A stretch of 64,000 bases of DNA, taken from assembly GCF_016545825.1 (NCBI RefSeq), contig NC_052621.1, forward strand, positions 38,640,687 through 38,704,686. Direction: 5' to 3'. Below are positions 48,378 through 59,271 of the stretch, piece after piece. The notes under the pieces were generated by a model, which was not told where the DNA came from, did not search any database, and worked only from the letters and a program-made list of their open reading frames with translations. Source of the stretch: Eucalyptus grandis (Eukaryota > Streptophyta > Magnoliopsida > Myrtales > Myrtaceae). How positions within the stretch are numbered: position 1 is the first letter of the stretch; each line of letters begins with the position of its first letter. A program made the position numbers and the translations under genes.

Positions 48378-50085
48378 ATGGCTAGTATGTTGGCTCCAGG
48401 GCTGGTAGAAGGGTAAAGCAATACCAGACCACCTTACTTTGATGGAAAGGATTACAACATATGGAAAAACAAGATGAAAGCGTTCCTAAGATCAAAGGAT
48501 CCTCTTGAATGGGATGTTGTAGAAAAAGGAATCATTCCTAAAGCTGCATCTGTCTCAAAAAGAGGAAAAGATGCTGTTGAGTCTAGCGAAATGACTCAGG
48601 AAGAGATAATTAAAAGACAAGCTCTTGATGCAAAAGCAATTTATTCCTTATATTGTGCTTTATCCCCTACTGAATATAACATAATATCTTCTTGTGGTAC
48701 AACTAAAGAAGTCTGGGATAGATTACATATTACCTATGAAGGAACCGATCGAGTGAAAGAGACTAGAATCAACATTCTTCTCGGCCAATATGAAGCCTTC
48801 AAAATGAAACCAGGAGAATCTATAACTGATATGTTTAGTGGTTTTACATAAATTGTGAATGGTCTTGAAAATCAAGGTCAACCAATTTCTGATCTCATGA
48901 AAGTAAACAAGCTACTACGTGGACTCTCTAAGGATTGGAATCACATAAAGACCTCAATCGAGAGACCCAAAGAATCATGCCACTATCTGTTGATGAGTTG
49001 GTTGGGACTCTTCAGTCTTATGAAGTGGAATGAATCAATGAAGATGAAGACCCTAAAGGTAAGAAATCCATTGCATTAAAATCTAATGATGATTATGATG
49101 TTACAGATTCTGAAGACGATATGGATGATGAGGAACTTGCTCTCATGATAAGAAGATTCAGAAAGCTGAACATAAAAGGAAGAAGATTCAATCCAAAGAA
49201 ACAAAGTTTTCAAAAGCAAAGACTAAGTCGTTGAGGATGATGAATCAAACAAAGATGTAGTCTGCTTTGAATGTAAGAAAATGGACACATCGAGACCAAC
49301 CTGTCCTCTTCGAGGAAGAAGAAATGAAAAACTGAAAAGTACCGAAAAGCTCTTAAAGCTGAAACCTGGATTGATACGGAGTGTGAAGAAAGTGATGATG
49401 ATTATGCCAATATATGTCCGATGGCACAATCGGATTTGATTCAAATTCCGAGACAGATTCAGATTCAGAAAGTGAATTTGAGGTAAGTAACTTTAAAATC
49501 CTTATTAAAGTTTCAAAATACATTGATGAATTGTGTTTTAGTCTTAAGACTTCTCTCAAAAGAATTTCCGAACTCAAGAAGGAAAATTCTGCTCTAAAAC
49601 AACAGGAAAATATTTTGAAAGAAAAAGTGAAATGTTTAGACAAGAATGTTTCTTCTCTTAAAGAAAGTGAAGTTAATCTTTTAAAAGAAAATGCATTCTT
49701 GAAAAGTAATATCTCAAATATTTCCAAAAGATTTTCTATAAGATCTGAGAAACTGAAAAAAAATTCTCTCTGTTCAAAGACCTTATTTCAACAAATCTGG
49801 TTTGGGAATGACTGCTGAAACCATTCCTTTAATTGATTTTTCTAAAGTGAAGGAAAGAATCAAACAAAGACCCACAAGAGAAGCTTACAAAAATCATTTT
49901 AAAAGGATCTTTGTAAAACTAGTAGGTCACAATGCTCTCAGATGCTCAAAGTGTAATAGTGCAGATCATTTTGAAAAAGAATGTCCTATGATTTGGAAAC
50001 CTGTTAAAAAGGTATGGGCAAAAACCGCATATCATACTAACACCAATGGACCCAAGAAAATATGGGTACCAAAGAAGCTTTGAGT
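48378..50085 (+). pseudogene. gag (element E)
   Basis: The ATG at 48378 is stopped after 12 codons by TAA (48414-48416), the same stop as in A; D has CAA. The next usable Met (48474) opens 125 codons with KAFLRSKDPLEWDVVEKGII and ALSPTEYNIISSCGTTKEVW, ended by a TAA at 48849. Then come the capsid end (48855-49079), a broken first zinc knuckle near 49262, a Ser/Asp-rich and coiled-coil-like region (49414-49800), and the tail 49802-50083 with an intact CCHC-like HNALRCSKCNSADHFEKEC. It ends KIWVPKKL and a TGA, followed in frame by TAA and then ATGCAG of pol. Confidence 0.88.
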
Positions 50086-50094
50086 TTCTTTTTA

Positions 50095-51440
50095 AATGCA
50101 GGTCACTATCAAGAAAAAGGTAAAATGGTATCTAGATAGTGGATGCTCAAGACACATGACAAGAGACTCAAATTACTTCATAAAGCTTGTTTGAGTAAAT
50201 GGTGGAAAAGTCTCTTTTGGAGGAAACAACAAAGGAAAAAATGTGGGATTTGGAACTGTTAAGATTGGAAATCTCACAATCAGCAATGTTTCCTTAGTGA
50301 AAGGACTTAATTACAATTTGCTTAGTATTAGCCAACTATGTGATACTGGTTTCAAAATCAACTTTCAAGAGGGAATATGTTCAGGAATTAGTAAAGATTC
50401 TACTCGGTCATTCATGGGTCGAAGACATGGAAATATCTACCTCTTGGATGTGAAACCAGATGAATCACAATGTCTAATCTCAATCCAAGACGAAGCAAAC
50501 TTATGGCACGTAAAGCTTGGGCACGTCAATATGAAGCAAATAGCCAAAATCTCAGCAAAGAAGCTTGTTCGTGGTCTACCCAATTTATCATACCAAAAGT
50601 CCGATCTATGTACACCATGTATATTGGGAAAACAGGTAAGAAATTCCTTTAAACCAATAAATCAAGTTTCCACTAACCGTGTACTGCAGCTTCTGCATAT
50701 GGATCTTTTTGGACCAACTAGAACACAAAGCATTGGAGGTAAGAAATACTGCCTAGTAATTGTGGATGATTACTCACGATTTACTTGGGTATATTTCTTG
50801 ACAAGTAAGTCTGAAACTTTCTCTTACTTTGAAAATTTTGCTAAAAAGGTTCAAAATGAAAAATGGTATGTTATCTCGAGTATAAGAACAAATCATGGAG
50901 GTGAATTTGAAAATCATGATTTTACAAAATTCTGTGATGAATTTGGTTTTCAGCATGTATTCTCCTCTCCATATACTCCAGAGCAAAATGGAGTTGTGGA
51001 AAGAAAGAATAGATCACTTCAAGAAATGACTAGAACTCTTTTAATTAAAAGTAATATCTCTTCACGTTTTTGGGCTGAAGCAGTTTCTACAAAGATGTTA
51101 CATTATAAATAGAGTTTTTCTAAGGCCTGCGGAAAAACCCCTATGAACTATTCAAAGAAAAGAAGCCTATTGTTTCATATTTTCATGTATTTGGATGCAA
51201 ATGTTTTATACTAAAAATGCAAATGATCGAGTTGGTAAGTTTGAAGAAAAGTCGATGAAGGCATCTTCCTTGGATATTCAACCACAAGCAAAGCGTACAG
51301 AGTCTACAACAAGAAGACTCAAAAAAGTGGAAGAATCAATGAATGTTAAATTCCAAGATTCTATGCAAAATGAATCCATTCAGACTCATCTTGAAGAATC
51401 CGAACTGCTCCAAACTCTACAAAGTCTAAAATAGCTCGAG
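50095..51440 (+). pseudogene. pol: protease and integrase (element E)
   Basis: The protease has WYLDSGCSRHMT (about 50128-50163), then a TGA at about 50192. The frame 50243-51112 (289 codons) covers the pre-integrase motif LWHVKLGHVNMKQ, the integrase core with HMDLFGPTR (first Asp), the second-Asp block reading IRTNHGGEF (Asp changed to Asn) and NGVVERKNRSLQEM with the catalytic Glu. A frameshift near 51100 and another near 51253 break the C-terminal part, which runs to about 51440. The integrase would join element DNA to the chromosome; the active-site change should abolish this. Confidence 0.9.
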
Positions 51441-51639
51441 ACTTTGAAGGACCAGCAACAAGTGACTGTTGAAGATTCAAGTGAAGGAAGTGACCATCAA
51501 TCGACAAATTAACCAAAGAATCGGAAACATAAGTCCGGTCATCCCAAAGATCTTATTATTGGCGACATCAATGAAGGAATTCGCACAAGATCTAAAAGGC
51601 GCGAAGAGTCTAGTGCTATGGCTCTTATTTCTGAAATAG

Positions 51640-53165
51640 AACCCAAAAGCATAGAAGAAGCTTTATCGATGAAAGATGGATTGAAGCTATGCAAGAAGAG
51701 CTCGGCAATTCGGTATTAATGATGTACGGGAATTGACTCCTAAACCGAAAGGTAAGTCTATTATTAGAGCTAAATGGGTTTTCAGGAACAAGATGAACGA
51801 GAAAGGAAAAGTCATAAGAAACAAGGCAAGACTCATGGCCAAGGGATACACACAAGAAGAAGGGATAGACTATGACGAGACTTACGCACCGGTAGCAAGG
51901 TTAGAAGCAATTCGATTATTACTTGCTTTTGCTTGTTATAAGAATTTCAGGTTATTCCAAATGGATGTCAAAAGTGCCTTCCTAAATGGATTCATCCATG
52001 AGGAAGTCTATGTGGAACACCACCGGGTTTGAAGACCCAAGGAAACCGGACTCGGTATTCGAGACTCAAAAAGGCTTTATATGGCTTAAAACAAGCACCT
52101 CGAGCTTGGTACGACAGATCGAGTAAGTTTTTAATTGAAAATGGATTTGTTAAAGGTAAAGTAGACACTACTCTTTTCATTAAAAGAGAAAGCAAGAGTT
52201 TTCTACTTGTTCAAATATATGTCGATGATATTATTTTTGGATCCTCTAATGAAAGTCTGTGCAAAAAATTATCTAAGACTATGCAGGATGAATTTGAAAT
52301 GAGCATGATGGGTGAATTAACCTTCTTTCTTGGACTTCAAGTGAAACAACTGAAGGAATGAACTTTTATTCATCAAGAAAAATATACTAATGATATTGTG
52401 AAGAAGTTTGATTTGGACAATTGCAAAAAGGCTGATATACCAATGTCAAGTTCCTTGAAGATAGATAAAGATGAAGGAGGAAAGAAAGTCGACCAAAAGT
52501 TATACAGGAGTATCATCGGTTCACTTCTTTGTCTTACTGCTTCTAGACCTGACATTTTGTTTAGTGTTTGCATTTGTGCCAGATTTCAAGCAGACCCTAA
52601 AGAATCACATTTAAATGCTGCAAAGCGAATTATCAAATATATTGCATCAACTTCAAGCTTTGGTCTCTGGTATCCTAAAAGGTGAGACTTTACTCTTCTT
52701 GGGTACTCCGACGTAGACTTAGCCGGATGCAGAGTTGATAGAAAGAGCACCTCGTGCACTGTCAACTACTTGGAGGGGGACGGTGTCTTGGTTTTCAAGG
52801 AAGCAAAGTACGGTAGCTCTCTCTGCCAGAAACAGAATATGTAGCTCTTGGAAGTTGTTGCTCACAATGGATAAAACAACAGCTAAGAGACTTTGGAATT
52901 AAAGATTCATGCACGGAGATTAAATGTGACAACACCAGCGCAATCAATCTCACCAAAAATCCAATTCTTCACGCAAGAGCAAAGCATATAGAGATTTGAC
53001 ATCACTTCATTAGAGATCATGTTCAAAATGGAGAAATTACGATTCATTTTGTTGACTCAAAGAACCAATTGGCGGATATATTTACAAAGCCTTTGGAGAA
53101 AAATCAATTTGAAATTATCCGTTCCAGACTCAACATTTTGAGGTTTGAAGAAGTTAAAGTCTAGA
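51640..53165 (+). pseudogene. pol: reverse transcriptase and RNase H (element E)
   Basis: The frame 51733-52032 carries [20 protein letters not shown] and [21 protein letters not shown] frameshift near 52020 leads to 52029-52361, with YGLKQAPRAWYDRSSKFLIE and the catalytic IYVDDIIFGSSNE (about 52215). A TGA at 52359 splits it from 52398-52685 (SASRPDILFSV-like TASRPDILFSVCICARF). RNase H (52690-53165) has a frameshift near 52830 and a TGA near 52998, but CTEIKCDNTSAINLTKNPIL is readable. It ends with a TAG near 53163. Confidence 0.9.
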
Positions 53166-53587
53166 GACTCTCAGACTCAGACAAATAAGACTTTGACTGC
53201 AAGACTTTGACTATAAGTTATTCTCTCTCTAATCTCATCTTGAAAAGGTACGTTCATCAACCATGTTTGATTATTGTTATCTCAACCGCTATCCTTAATT
53301 AACGAGATTATTGCAACGTTTCCTTTAGAAAAATGAGTTATTTTGAAATGACCATTTTTCGAAAAAGGTAGTTATTTTTTTTAAAGGCATCTTTTCACTT
53401 TCCATTACGACGATTGGTATCCCCTCCTTTCGACTGTCCTATATACAGTCGGTTTCTCTTCGATTAACTCCAAAACCCTAAAAAGCACCAATCTTCCATT
53501 CCTGTTTTCTTCTCTTGTTTAATCTTCGAAAAAGTTGTCATCTTTCTTGAGAAAGTCAAGCAAGGAATCTTTCAAAGACTAAGAAAG
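53166..53587 (+). other. Spacer between pol and the env-like ORF (element E)
   Basis: No coding region is seen. It contains repeated GACTCAGAC-type words (53165-53200) and a GAAAAATGAGTTATTTTTGAAA-like stretch also found in A (8430-8500). A TATATA near 53440, about 145 bp before the ATG, could in principle serve a separate env-like transcript; A has TATATACTG at the same place (8560). Confidence 0.45.
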
Positions 53588-55676
53588 ATGTCGTCTTCAA
53601 GAAATTCTTCGAGGATCGCAAGCAGGGGACCACGGCGAATGAGTGAGGGACCTACGCACTTTGATCTCACTGAAGAAGAAGTGTCTCCAAATCAGCAGCA
53701 GCAGAGCCCACAACATTCTCGGAAAGCGTCATTCTCCTCCATCTAGTCCTCAAGATGTTGATCATCAACAAAATGAAGAAATCATTGAAGATGCAGATCT
53801 TGTAAGAGTTCAAATGCCCTCTTTTATTTATAAGCTGTATCGTACTTTAAAAGGGACTGGTACTCCATTGAACTATGTCGATGATTTTCTTAAGGACAAA
53901 GGATATGGAAATGAATATATCTTTTTGCGAAAAATGGAAAGTTTGGGAATTGCTCGTAAAGGGGTCGCAGAAGAAACCCTTGCAAATATCCCAAGTGATC
54001 CTCGTGATTGGGGATTTAACCCGGTAGATGGAAATGATGATGACAAATTATACAGCCAATTTCAACCAAGAATGGGAGTTGCGGCGGAAAATCGAGGAAA
54101 AGGGGGAGAGTTGTTTAGATCAAAGGAACATAAGGATATATACTCAAAATTGCTTAAGCGTGGGGTGATAAACCCTAGGAGTGTGGATTTTGACTTTCTG
54201 GATGCTATAAATGTGAACTTGAGGGAAAAGTTCGGTCATCTTCAACTTGAAAATTTCTGCTCTGACACCACAGAGGCCTATCCTCAACTAACTGCATATT
54301 TCTATTCAAATCTTAGTTTCTTGGATGCAGATAGATTCTCTTTCAGTGTCAAAGATCAAGACTTTGTAGTGAATATGGATATGCTAGCAGATGTGTTAGA
54401 AGTTGAGAGAGGAAGATATCAACAGATCAAAGTTTCTATTGCTCGTACTACACTGGAACTTGTTAAGGACAGGAGAACAGAGGAAAAGATTTCCTACTCA
54501 AGGATGAGTGCATTCAACATCTTGCTGCACAAGATTGTAATCAATTGCCTCAAACCGAAATCAACTTCCAAGACTAATGTTTCAAGTTCAGAGGCAAAGC
54601 TAATGTATGCCATCATCACTGGGAAAATGTTTTCACTTCCTCACACTGTTATGTTCCACATGTATAGAGCTGTGATGAAGGACAGAGGTCAACTTCCTTA
54701 TCCAGGTCTTGTGACGAAGTTATTCAGACATCTGAACATTCAGCCTCCACAAATTCTTTGTGCTCGATCATGCGATCATATGGTGGTAGGACTGAAAATG
54801 GTGACCAATATGCGTCTAAAGGAACTAAGCAAGGCATTGGAGAAATTTAAGGAGAAGACTCCAGTCAAATCTATCAATTCTCTTCTGCAGGAAAAAGAAA
54901 AGGGAAGGAGCCCATGGATGCTCCATCCAAGAGAAGAAGAGCTCTCATCGTTGAGGATGAAGATGATGAGGATAACATCACCATTTCTGCAATGGCTTTG
55001 AAGAATCTAAGTCGATCCGTTCCAGAAAGACTCAAAAAACAGAACGAGAAGAAAGAGCAGAGAAAGAAGCAGAGGAAAGAGAAGAAGAAGAAGAAAGAGA
55101 TGCTGAGAAAGAGAGAGTTGAAAAAGAAGAAGAAGAGAAAAGAGATCAAGAAGAATGAGAACATGAGGAGCACTCTCCATCTGAAGGCATGAACACAGGG
55201 GGAGACCAAGAGAAAAGAGGAATGTCTTCAAATCCTGCAACCAGTGAGGGAGTCAGTCGATCCCCAGTAGATCCAGAGGATATTTATGCCTCTCAGTTTC
55301 CTGAGGAAGGTCATGATGTTTCTTCGTCAAATCTGCGTGATTATGCTGATCTACCATCGTCCGCATTTACTCCATCGATCGTGCCGACACCAAGACGCGA
55401 CATGACAATTCAGCAGACTTTCGCGAGTTATGGATATTCTCTTGGAGATGCAAGGTCGATATATGCATTGGGATGCGAAGTTCGGAACTTGCGGGAATGC
55501 GGGACAAGCTTCTTCGGGTTCATTGAATGATCAAATCCAAGCCCTTTCTCTTCAGATTCAGGCTAATGCTAAGGGTGAGGATGTTGCACAACTGAAGGAA
55601 GACTTGAAAAGGCTGGAAGGCATCGTTCAGTCGATGGGAGATTTCCAGCTTGTTCGTGTTCCCAAGCATTCTTGAC
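53588..55676 (+). pseudogene. env-like ORF (element E), longest copy
   Basis: The ATG at 53588 opens MSSSRNSSRIASRGPRRMSE; a single-base frame change near 53720 moves into the main frame, open to 55001 (about 420 codons). It holds PLNYVDDFLKDKGYGNEYIF, RSKEHKDIYSKLLKRGVINP, LTAYFYSNLSFLDADRFSFS and KSTSKTNVSSSEAKLMYAI. A second frame change near 54890 leads to 54914-55192 (RRRALIVEDEDDEDN, then Glu/Lys-rich coiled coil). The tail 55200-55676 has SPVDPEDIYASQFPEEGHDV and a Leu/Gln heptad-like end, terminating VPKHS and TGA. No signal peptide is evident at the start. The protein family is shared by A, C and D; function is not established. Confidence 0.85.
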
Positions 55677-56027
55677 TCCACTCCATTTTCATCTCAATCT
55701 TTTTTATGCTGACAAAAAGGGGGAGAGTTGCGAGACTTGAAAAACTTTGAACTTAAATTTGTCGAACTTTTGGCTTGTTTGGTTGTGTGTCTGGATGTGG
55801 ACTAAATTTGGGATTTGGATTTGACTGCTTATTATTAACTACTATTGATATCTTATGGATGGCTTTATTGCATACTGGACTAACCTATTTTCTATGGTTG
55901 CAGATTCTAGTGCTATTCATTTAGCCATTTATCTCTATAAGATTTGCATATGTGTTTGAGAAATGTTTTGCAGGTCAAAGTTTTCCAAATCTGCAGGAAA
56001 GTTTTGTCACCATCAAAAAGGGGAGAT
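55677..56027 (+). other. 3' non-coding region and polypurine tracts (element E)
   Basis: AAAAAGGGGGAGA at about 55715 and AAAAAGGGGAGA at 56015-56026, the second directly at the LTR. The same doubled tract occurs in A. Between them is T-rich DNA without coding potential. Confidence 0.75.
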
Positions 56028-56937
56028 TGTTGGAGAAATCCTCTTGAAGTGTTTTGAAGTTGACAAAACGTTTCCATCGTTTAGTCCGAAGGTTTGCGGA
56101 CTACGATATTTAAAGTCCGAAGACCTCCGGACAGCCGAGACTCAAGACTCAAAGTCTATCCTCATTGACAGAGTTTCTAATTCGTTGAAGAAAGGCTATC
56201 CGAAGTGGATGTTTCATTAAGGATGTGGCCTTATCGGCGGAGAAGATCTCTTGGCTGGATATGACATAACGGAATCCTTTATTTGATCATAATTGATTCG
56301 AAGATTAAGGATCCGATGTTTGGCAAAGTATACTTGGAAGGTTCTACTTATGGAAACCGAGATCCTAATTGTATGGTCGAACGGGATTGATGGGCTATCG
56401 ACATGTTTCTTTAATAGCTCGAATGATCTTCCTAATTGATTCCGTCCAACGGGTAGATTGGAGGAATTCCTTTGGTAAGTGCCAACGGGTATGATGGCAT
56501 GAAGGAGTATATAAGGAAGACGTTCCAGTTGTTCGAGAAGGTGCACGATAGAAGAATTCCAAAGTCTTAAGCTCCTTGTTCTTAGTCAATTCATTTGTTG
56601 AGCAAAATCTTGTAAACAAAAGAGAGTCTATGTTCGTGAGAAACCTTGAGGAAGTGTGGTAGAACATCTACACTATGGAATCAAGGAAAAGCTGTGCTGT
56701 AACTTCTCTTTTGTTCATAGTGAAATCCAACCGGTGGGCTATCAGTGCGGAAGAGTGGACGTAGGCTTGGAATAAGCCGAACCACTATAAATCTTGTGTT
56801 CAATTTTCTCTTCCCTAACCTTTACTTTACTTTGATCGTATTTTCCTTTCTATCGTTTGCCTAGAATCGCTTCCGTATCTCGAGAATTTGTTTGTGCACC
56901 TATTCACCCCCTCTAGGTGCTTATACTAGCTATCTCA
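56028..56937 (+). repeat. 3' LTR of element E
   Basis: 910 bp, TGTTGGAG to TATCTCA. It differs from the 5' LTR mainly within 56087-56290, where CAG, CTG and CAA words of the 5' copy read CGG, CCG and CGA-like here. TATA box at 56508-56514; hairpin arms at 56896 and 56914. Confidence 0.95.
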
Positions 56938-56942
56938 ATGTG

Positions 56943-57684
56943 CAGCTAGACCACCCCCACGAAGGAATCCATGAAGGCCACCAGCACAAGGACGGGTGTA
57001 CACGGTCACCCAAGAGGAAGCGGAAGCTTTTGAAAATGTTATCTTAGGTACAATTTCTATAGATGATAAGAAGGTATATGCGTTATTTGACATGAGTGAC
57101 AAGCATTCATTTGTGTCTAAGAAATATAGATGATTGTGAGAAGTAGGAACCAAATCTTTAGATATGCCTCTTCATATTTTCACACCACTGAAGAATATGG
57201 TGTTGTCCATGTTAGTATGTAAGAAACGTGAGATAACCCTAGGGGAACAAGATCTGGAAATGGACTTGGTAGTGATAGTTATGTATAACTTTGACCTCAT
57301 CATAGGAATGGACTAGCTCCATAAGCAATGGACTAGGATGGATGATCTCCTGAGATAGTGACTACCCATGCGCCAAGAATAAAACCGTGAGGCTTAGTAT
57401 GGGATAAACCAAGTGGATAATATCTCTATAAATTAGTTCCCATCGAAATGAGACCCTCCAGCAAATGTGTAGTTTGGGTTCGAACCAATCGAAAGCTAGT
57501 GTACCTGTAACAACCCAATCCAATGAGGGCAAGGAGTGGACGCTGAGGCTAGAACGCCTGAACAAAGAGCGGCTCTTGGCAGGCTTCTAGGATGGCAAAA
57601 GGGTGCAGGAATGAATTGAACTATGAATTGAACTGGGAAGGCAGAGTTTTTGGGATAATTTTATTAGAGTGACACAGCGGAAGC
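56943..57684 (+). pseudogene. Protease region of gypsy element T
   Basis: A short readable stretch encodes EAEAFENVILGTISIDDKKV, then ALFDMSDKHSFVSKKY, matching the gypsy protease active site, usually LFDTGASHSF; the T-G-A is replaced, so the site is lost. Degenerate gypsy sequence with stops continues to about 57320 (FDLIIGMDWLHK-like). 57360-57684 is unclear and may be rearranged. Confidence 0.7.
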
Positions 57685-57909
57685 ATGGTTAAGCTCATTG
57701 AACTCTTGTTTGTGAAAAAGAAGGACAAGTTGATGTGTTTGTGCATTAATTATAGGCAATTGAATCATGTGACTGTTAAGAATAAGTACCCATTACCTAG
57801 AATTGACTACCTATTCGACCAACTGCAAGGAAGTTCGGTCTTTTCTAAAATTGACTTGAGGTCAGTGAATTATGGAGAACGAGTTATGAATATGAGGATT
57901 AAGTTGTGA
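57685..57909 (+). pseudogene. Reverse transcriptase fragment of gypsy element T
   Basis: 74 codons with [20 protein letters not shown] and [20 protein letters not shown], then [11 protein letters not shown], the N-terminal RT blocks of Ty3/gypsy. The catalytic YIDD block is absent: the frame ends at 57909 and the next 600 bp do not encode RT. Confidence 0.9.
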
Positions 57910-58510
57910 TCATTTGAGCTGAGTAGTGACTTCCTATTAGAGGATCTCATTGGAAGTCTTGATGCATTACATGGAGGCATTTAGTATGTATAGATTGATC
58001 TTGGGAGTCGTGAATTTGAGTGGTCATATGAGACATGAAATTATTTGTGGTTTATATGTCGGAATAATAGGTTTAATTGATGGAGGTCAATTTCTAAATT
58101 TTTGGTGATGATCTCAGTTTGAAAAGGTTATGTGGAATTAGTGGATATGATCAATTGTGGTTATGGTCTTTTCAAGGTGAAATGGTGAAAGTTCAAGTTG
58201 TGAATTTGATGAGTGATTAATCCAAGTGATGATCCTTTAGGGTGAGACATGAGATATACTCGATGGAAACTAGACAAGTTCTTATCTTGGTGGATTGTCG
58301 ATCTTTGAATTGAATAAGTCTTGGTGGACTATCGATATTTGAACCAAATGAATGGTGCTATAATTTAGGCTTGAATTCATGTTGCAGTGAAGGCTTAGTG
58401 AATGTCTCCGTTGGACTATACCAGATGAGTTATTGGTGGTGTCGATTTTGATGGTTCTAGGCTTGAATTGGTGGTGACAAAGGTATAGGAATAATTCGGC
58501 TAAATGGTGT
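57910..58510 (+). other. Non-RT filler where RT and RNase H are expected
   Basis: In a gypsy element about 2 kb of RT and RNase H should stand here. Instead there are about 600 bp of T- and G-rich sequence with repeated words such as TTGGTGGATTGTCGAT (near 58297) and TTGGTGGACTATCGAT (near 58321), and no coding signal. It may be strongly decayed internal sequence or filler DNA joined during a deletion. Confidence 0.5.
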
Positions 58511-58516
58511 GTCCGA

Positions 58517-59221
58517 TTGAGACCGTTGGATATACCACAGTGGAAATGGGATCATGTGACGATGAATTTTGTGCAAGAGTTACCAAAGACATCAAGTGGT
58601 CATGATTTTCTCTGGGTGGTAGTAAATCGCTTGACTAAGTCTACCCATTTCCTAGCAGTCCGCGTAGACTATCCAATATATAAATATGCTAAGATATGTG
58701 TAAGCCAAGTGGTACGCTTACATGGTGTTCCTGTAACTATCACGTCTGATCGAGATTCAAGATTTACTTCAAAACCTTTGGCGAAGTCTTCAAACCGCCT
58801 TAGGGACTAAAGCTCTAGTTTAGTACCGCTTTTCATTCACAGATGGATGGAAAACGGAGAGAGTAATCTAGACACTAGAAGACATGTTGAGAGTTTGTGT
58901 CGTTGATTTTAAAGGAAGTTGGGATGAAAAGTTAAAATTGGTGGCATTGGCTTATAACCATAGTTTTCATAAAAGTATAGGCATGGCTGAGGAAGTATCA
59001 GCTAGACCCCGGTCACATACTCAATCATGAAGCCATCAAAGTGGATGAGAAAGTGAGGTACCTAGAAGAACCGATCCGGGTATTTGATCAATAGGAACAA
59101 GTCCTTCCGACAAAGAAAATTCCTCTAGTTAAGGTATTGTGGCAACATCACAATATGGAAGAGGCCACATGTGAAAGTGAAAGAGAAATAACGCAAAGGT
59201 ACCCTCATTTGTTTAATGAGA
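58517..59221 (+). pseudogene. Integrase of gypsy element T
   Basis: The frame 58517-58810 reads RPLDIPQWKWDHVTMNFVQE, then DFLWVVVNRLTKSTHFLAVR and VVRLHGVPVTITSDRDSRFT. The first catalytic Asp (TMDF in Tekay-type elements) is Asn, and the second (SDRD) is kept. The rest (58811-59221) is degenerate, with the catalytic-Glu region near 58855 broken, and ends with LVKVLWQHHNMEEATCESER and YPHLFNET, typical for the Tekay C-terminus. No clear chromodomain is readable. Confidence 0.88.
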
Positions 59222-59257
59222 CGTAAGTAACGTCCAATTTCGATGACGAAATTCTCT

Positions 59258-59271
59258 AAGGAGGGGAGAAT
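59258..59271 (+). other. Polypurine tract of element T
   Basis: AAGGAGGGGAGAAT stands directly before the 3' LTR, preceded by the GATGACGAAATTCT context common in plant gypsy elements. Confidence 0.85.

Larger units (their letters stand above)
47404..56937 (+). mobile_element. Complete Sirevirus-type copia E
   Basis: 9534 bp, with LTRs 47404-48315 and 56028-56937 and a perfect 5-bp duplication ATGTG (47399-47403 and 56938-56942) within T. The exact primer binding site, polypurine tract, gag, pol and env-like ORF are all present. It has the longest open frames of the four Sireviruses and is the youngest of the H-T-E stack by nesting. Stops, frameshifts and an integrase active-site change still make this sequence inactive as written. 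Confidence 0.95.

Noticed and set aside
55715..55728. Internal AAAAAGGGGGAGA as a second LTR border
   Set aside because: No LTR start follows it; it is an extra purine tract also present in A at about 10791.
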